Origin: Chara braunii
Lineage: Eukaryota > Streptophyta > Charophyceae > Charales > Characeae
Assembly (NCBI GenBank): GCA_003427395.1
Contig: BFEA01000281.1
Coordinates: 1,831,813-1,855,610 of the forward strand
Length of the DNA stretch: 23,798 nucleotides
Direction of reading: 5' to 3'
Shown: one piece after another, positions 20,689 through 23,798 of the stretch
Layout: each line of letters starts with the position of its first letter
Position numbering within the stretch: position 1 is the stretch's first letter
The notes under the pieces: generated by a model
The model's database searches: none
The model's input: the letters and a program-made list of their open reading frames with translations, nothing else
Told to the model about the DNA's origin: nothing
Made by a program: the position numbers and the translations under genes

Positions 20689-20757
20689 ACAGTGTAGGTC
20701 AATAGGTTAGGTCACTTGCACGATTCACACAAGGTCCTCTGTTCGATACCAGACTGT
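20689..20757 (+). mobile_element. tRNA-like module 2
   Basis: The acceptor-like arm ACAGTGT/AGACTGT pairs at six of seven positions. A-box-like TAGGTCAATAGG (20696-20707) and a good B box GTTCGATACC (20741-20750) are present. The anticodon-like arm is CTTG/CAAG with an 11-base loop, and the D stem needs G-T pairs. Length and loop sizes are off for a functional tRNA, so it is more likely a SINE or tRNA relic. Confidence 0.55.
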
Positions 20758-20770
20758 AACTTAGGACTGA

Positions 20771-21395
20771 CCATCCTCCTAGTACGTGGTCAAAGGATTG
20801 AGGGTGGCATAGCAGTTCCTTAGTACGGGATGTCGGGAGTGTCAGGAGATACTGCACTTTACCGCGGGCCCGGAACAGGCTCCAGGGACATACGAGGGAA
20901 CGAAGGATTGTTTGCTCTTAGATTACCATACAACAAAGGGTTAATAGATCATCCAGGGTCAATACATACAGTCCATGATTCACGATTGAGGGCGGGCTAT
21001 CCTCCTAGTACGTAGCTTAGAGTTGAGGCTGGCATAGCAGTCCTTAGTACGGATGTCGGGGATGTCAGGGGATACTGTACCTTACCGCGGGGCTGGAACG
21101 GGCTCCATGGATATACGAGAGAATGGAGGATCCCCATCTCTCTACCATCAACACCATAGAACACTGTAGTAAAGACAGCATAAGGATAAGAAACTCAGTC
21201 CATAACTCATGACTGAGCGTTGACTATCCGCCTAGTACGTAGCATGGGGTTGAGGCTGCAATAGCAGTTCCTTAGTACGGGATGTAGGTGGTGTCAGGAA
21301 ATACTGCACCTTGCCGCGAGGACGGAACGGGCTCCAGGGACATACGAGGGAACGGAGGATACTCAGCTCTCTATCATCACCACACAATTAAGCTA
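20771..21395 (+). repeat. three tandem units of about 226 bp
   Basis: CCTCCTAGTACG (or CCGCCTAGTACG) starts at 20775, 21001 and 21228, periods of 226 and 227 bp. Shared inner blocks include GCAGTTCCTTAGTACGGGAT, GATACTGCACC, ACCGCG and GGGCTCCAGGGACATACGAG. The conserved 150-bp half is followed by a more variable half. It begins right after tRNA-like module 2. No frame stays open. Function unknown. Confidence 0.9.
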
Positions 21396-21840
21396 GATGG
21401 GAGTCACTGTGCACCCTCATGAAGACCTGTAGTAGCATGTTCATACCTAGCTCCCGAAGTCCCCGTGCAATCAGGCTTGCACGACGTCTGCTTCAACCGG
21501 GCCTGGGCAGGGGGTAGGAGTCTCTGCTTAGCCCCGGTGCCTGCAACCGCTGTCTGGTCAGGTCACCCCGCCAAGATGGCAATGGGTGATGGTCCTGGGT
21601 TGTTAACACTAGGGTAGGACATGGGAGGTGGGGGTGCGCCAGGGCAGAAAGATGGGTGGGTGGGGTCTTCAGAGGGGTTCATCTGGACAACCAAGTGGCC
21701 GAGAACTGTGGGTGACCGCCATCTGTCTAGTATCCCACCTCTACAACAACCATGGCAAAAAAAGGATATACCGTCATATACGTCGATTTATTCCAGTTGA
21801 TTTACTTTTTGGGCCTTCCATTAACCGGTACTTGAAAATG
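21396..21840. other. gene-free stretch with a short hairpin
   Basis: A perfect 7-bp stem (CGTGCAA/TTGCACG) lies at 21464-21483. The 85-aa frame at 21628-21885 runs into the neighbouring foldback and is not credible. Nothing else recognised. Confidence 0.45.
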
Positions 21841-22252
21841 GTTGAAATACCCCTAAATGTACGGGTATTCGTTAGATACCCCTAAAACACAGGGGTACGC
21901 TGAAATTCCCCAAACTCCTGCATCAGTCTGCCCCCATCCAGTGCATTGGCAACTTCGCCATATGCCCTGGCCTCAGGCCCCTGCAGGAGCCCCTGCAGGG
22001 GCCCGGGCATATCTTTGCCGTCTGCAGCTTCCAATGGGCTTTTTGCCATTTGCAGGGTCCAGTGGCCTGAAATACTGGGGCATATACACACGTTGCCCAG
22101 GGCCTGGTAGGGGTATATGCAAAGGATGACAGGTCCAATTGGGGAGAGGGGTAATTCGCAAAGTCGCACTCTGAAATAGGGGCATTTCGCCATATTCATA
22201 CCTTTGAGGGGTATCTGATGAGATATACCCGTACTTTCAGGGGCATTTCAAC
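21841..22252. mobile_element. foldback MITE with CCCCT-rich inverted ends
   Basis: The left end GTTGAAATACCCCTAAATGT pairs with the right end, whose complement is GTTGAAATGCCCCTGAAAGT. Both continue with ACGGGTAT and GATACCCCT. Weaker pairing may extend to 21811 and 22284 (GGGCCTT). The centre has nested palindromes (CCCCTGCAGGAGCCCCTGCA near 21979, ATATGCCC at 21959 with GGGCATAT at 22005). The ORFs in it are mirror readings of the palindrome. Confidence 0.8.
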
Positions 22253-22284
22253 AGCTTCCCTTGTTAAAAAAACAAAAAAGGCCC

Positions 22285-22404
22285 TAAGCCTGGTGGCCAC
22301 TGAGGGTCTGCCCATGGGGCCTGTAGAGAGAATATCATGAATGGTCATTCGTTATAGATGGATCTGGTACACAATTTCGAGTCTGGGGCATACTCACGCT
22401 ACGA

Positions 22405-22437
<33 letters not shown>

Positions 22438-22658
22438 CCGTGAGATACATTTGAGATACTGCGACGGCAGTCTGAGTAGGCCCTAACTGTGATTTATTAC
22501 TATTATTTTTTTTTAATTAACTGTGATTTCTATTCGGGAAGAGTGTTGCGAGGGCTACGGGATACGGAACTTACACGTGGTTCGTTAGGCCTGCATCTTC
22601 GTAGCCAGTCCTCTGCAGCCCTGCTGAATTTTAGTAATACCCCTGGTGACTTCCATTA
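22285..22658. other. gene-free stretch with a 31-base T run
   Basis: The T run is at 22407-22437. TAACTGTGATTT occurs twice near 22484 and 22517, either side of an AT-rich spacer. No ORF, RNA gene or element recognised. Confidence 0.5.
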
Positions 22659-22780
22659 GGGCTTCGCCACACCACTCTCGAAATGTGAAAAAGACAAAAA
22701 TGTGGCCGGTGCATCTGGCCATGTTCTAGCGGGAAGTTCATTCCCATTTTGCAAATTTCGAGAGTGGTGTGGCCATGCCC
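22659..22780. mobile_element. 122-bp hairpin MITE, copy 1
   Basis: Arms GCCACACCACTCTCGAAAT and its complement near 22753-22773 give about 17 perfect pairs. TTA flanks both sides (22656-22658 and 22781-22783), a candidate 3-bp target duplication. The interior shares GCATCTGGCCATGTTCTAGC with copy 2 in slightly changed form. Confidence 0.75.
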
Positions 22781-22889
22781 TTATTCTATGCCCGCGAAAA
22801 TGGTTTGGTCTGTCTCTATCTCTCTGCCTGCCACGTGGGCACTCCGCGCCGTGACCACCGGTAGTGCGCGCAGGTGTGGGGGTGTCATT

Positions 22890-23011
22890 GGGCCTCGCTG
22901 CACTACTCTCGACATGCACAACAGACAATAATCATGGCGGTGTATCTGTCCATATTCTAGCGGAAGGTTCACTCTCGTTTTGCACATTTCGAGAGCAGTG
23001 CAGCGAGGGCC
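22890..23011. mobile_element. 122-bp hairpin MITE, copy 2
   Basis: Same length as copy 1. Arms read CTCGCTGCACTACTCTCGA on the left and its near complement on the right. Flanked by ATT on both sides (22887-22889 and 23012-23014), or CATTG depending on where the end is drawn. The inner halves match copy 1 (TATTCTAGCGG, CATTTCGAGAG). Confidence 0.75.
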
Positions 23012-23058
23012 ATTGTCCTGAGTAGCATGACGACGTGAGTCTCCTATGTGCTTTGGTG

Positions 23059-23070
23059 TGGCGCAGTTGG
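23059..23070 (+). promoter_or_regulatory. tRNA-like polymerase III A box
   Basis: TGGCGCAGTTGG followed by TAG matches a tRNA A box well. A palindromic MITE begins 34 bases later, and no clear B box is seen beyond it. This may be an interrupted SINE head or a chance match. Confidence 0.4.
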
Positions 23071-23103
23071 TAGTCCTGAGGTTTGATGACGTCTTGAGGC
23101 CTA

Positions 23104-23184
23104 CTCACACTAGGACTGCTCTGGACGTATCTAACTGCAAGTACGTCCAGAGCTGACTGGACTGGAAAAGGTCCCTAGTGTGAG
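23104..23184. mobile_element. 81-bp palindromic MITE flanked by TA
   Basis: Ends CTCACACTAGGAC and (complement) CTCACACTAGGGAC form inverted repeats, with TA on both sides (23102-23103, 23185-23186). An inner 11-bp stem CTCTGGACGTA/TACGTCCAGAG lies at 23119-23152. The TA duplication suits a Tc1/mariner-type mobiliser; that assignment is inference. Confidence 0.75.
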
Positions 23185-23186
23185 TA

Positions 23187-23720
23187 TGCCAATCGTCCCC
23201 TCAACGGATCAATCGATCGGCAGCCAGCCAAGTCACGAGTCCATTGGATCCTCACCCTTAGCCTAATCATCAATCAATCAATGATTCACTCGGCCGACTA
23301 CCGTTAGCTCAACAGCTGACCAATACAGAACAGAGATCGTTGACAGGCAGAGAGACGCAATCGAGAGGGAAATGTAAGGGGAAGTTACAGGGAACGAGTC
23401 CAGGGATGTGTGAAGCAGAAATGAGGAGAGAAATATAGCAGAGGAATGTAGGGGAGCGTACGGAAGGACATTTGGTTGGCAAGCCTTGCAGGTTTCTGAT
23501 TGCAACGCACCGGTAGTTGAGACAAACATTTGGTTGGCAAGCCTTGCAGGACTCTGACGGGAGATCGGAATGCAGATCCAGTTCCGCTCATTGTTAATGA
23601 AGGCTTGTACTCGCGTCTTCCGTCGCATACGTGATTCATACACGCTGTTTCCCCGTCCGTCTTAACGACGTGCTTGTGTTGGGATCGCGGTCAACAGGCG
23701 AGGTGAGGGGGCGTGTTCTC

Positions 23721-23723
<3 letters not shown>
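23187..23723. other. gene-free stretch with a 25-bp direct repeat
   Basis: ACATTTGGTTGGCAAGCCTT and the next five bases occur at 23468-23492 and 23526-23550, an offset of 58 bp. Minus ORFs at 23278-23643 cover this repeat and are not recognised as any protein. No other feature seen. Confidence 0.55.

Positions 23724-23798
<75 letters not shown>
23724..23798. repeat. (GA)n microsatellite at window end
   Basis: Uninterrupted GA/AG dinucleotide run to the last base, the reverse-complement type of the CT run at the start. Confidence 0.98.

Noticed and set aside
21857-22199. Overlapping 90-105 aa ORFs on both strands
   Set aside because: They are mirror readings of a palindromic foldback.
22210-22235. 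CTGATGA within a hairpin as a ribozyme core
   Set aside because: It is the loop of the GGGTAT/ATACCC arms of the foldback, and the required GAAA segment is absent.
1-23798. CRISPR array, bacterial operon or defence system
   Set aside because: No regularly spaced identical repeats with unique spacers and no prokaryotic gene organisation; the content is eukaryotic retroelements and MITEs.

Overview
The window looks like a repeat-dominated stretch of a eukaryotic nuclear genome, with no intact host gene that I can support. The mix is a Penelope-like retroelement with a GIY-YIG nuclease upstream of the reverse transcriptase, LINE remnants with plant-type C-terminal motifs, tRNA-derived SINE heads, an LTR with an initiator-Met primer binding site, many palindromic MITEs and long microsatellites. 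This fits a green-lineage genome, perhaps a charophyte-like alga. That placement is inference from element types and is low confidence. Both ends are dinucleotide runs (CT at the start, GA at the end), so the window may be a whole contig broken at microsatellites.

Layout. 1-730: CT microsatellite and a duplicated pyrimidine-rich minisatellite. 787-2204 (+): decayed retroelement ORF1/gag-like protein with a CCHC zinc knuckle and an Arg/Gly-rich tract, followed by small unrecognised ORFs. 2.9-6.3 kb: AT-rich non-coding DNA with a degenerate foldback and a 90-base T run ending in an N. 6304-7150: LTR, primer binding site and start of a gag-like ORF, cut by a tRNA-derived SINE on the minus strand, then nested hairpins. 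8.1-9.06 kb: old tandem array. 10.0-10.46 kb: direct duplication. 11975-12333: foldback MITE, copy 1. 14074-17863 (-): one long decayed Penelope-like element, interrupted inside its nuclease domain by MITE copy 2 (16631-17060). 18594-20300 (-): 5'-truncated LINE reverse transcriptase C-terminal part. 20359-21395: two tRNA-like modules and three 226-bp tandem units. 21841-23184: a large foldback, two 122-bp hairpin elements and an 81-bp TA-flanked palindrome next to a tRNA-like A box.

The main result is the Penelope-like element. Read on the minus strand it keeps a single frame for roughly 860 codons once the MITE is set aside. In order it has an acidic, SAP-like N-terminus, a GIY-YIG nuclease with its motifs visible, a basic linker, and a reverse transcriptase with DIKNMFT, GIPIG and YTDD motifs. 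The nuclease-first order matches the permuted Naiad/Chlamys type rather than canonical Penelope. Its decay is almost purely nonsense substitution (17 stop codons and no indels in that stretch), a pattern partly shared by the ORF1 and LINE remnants.
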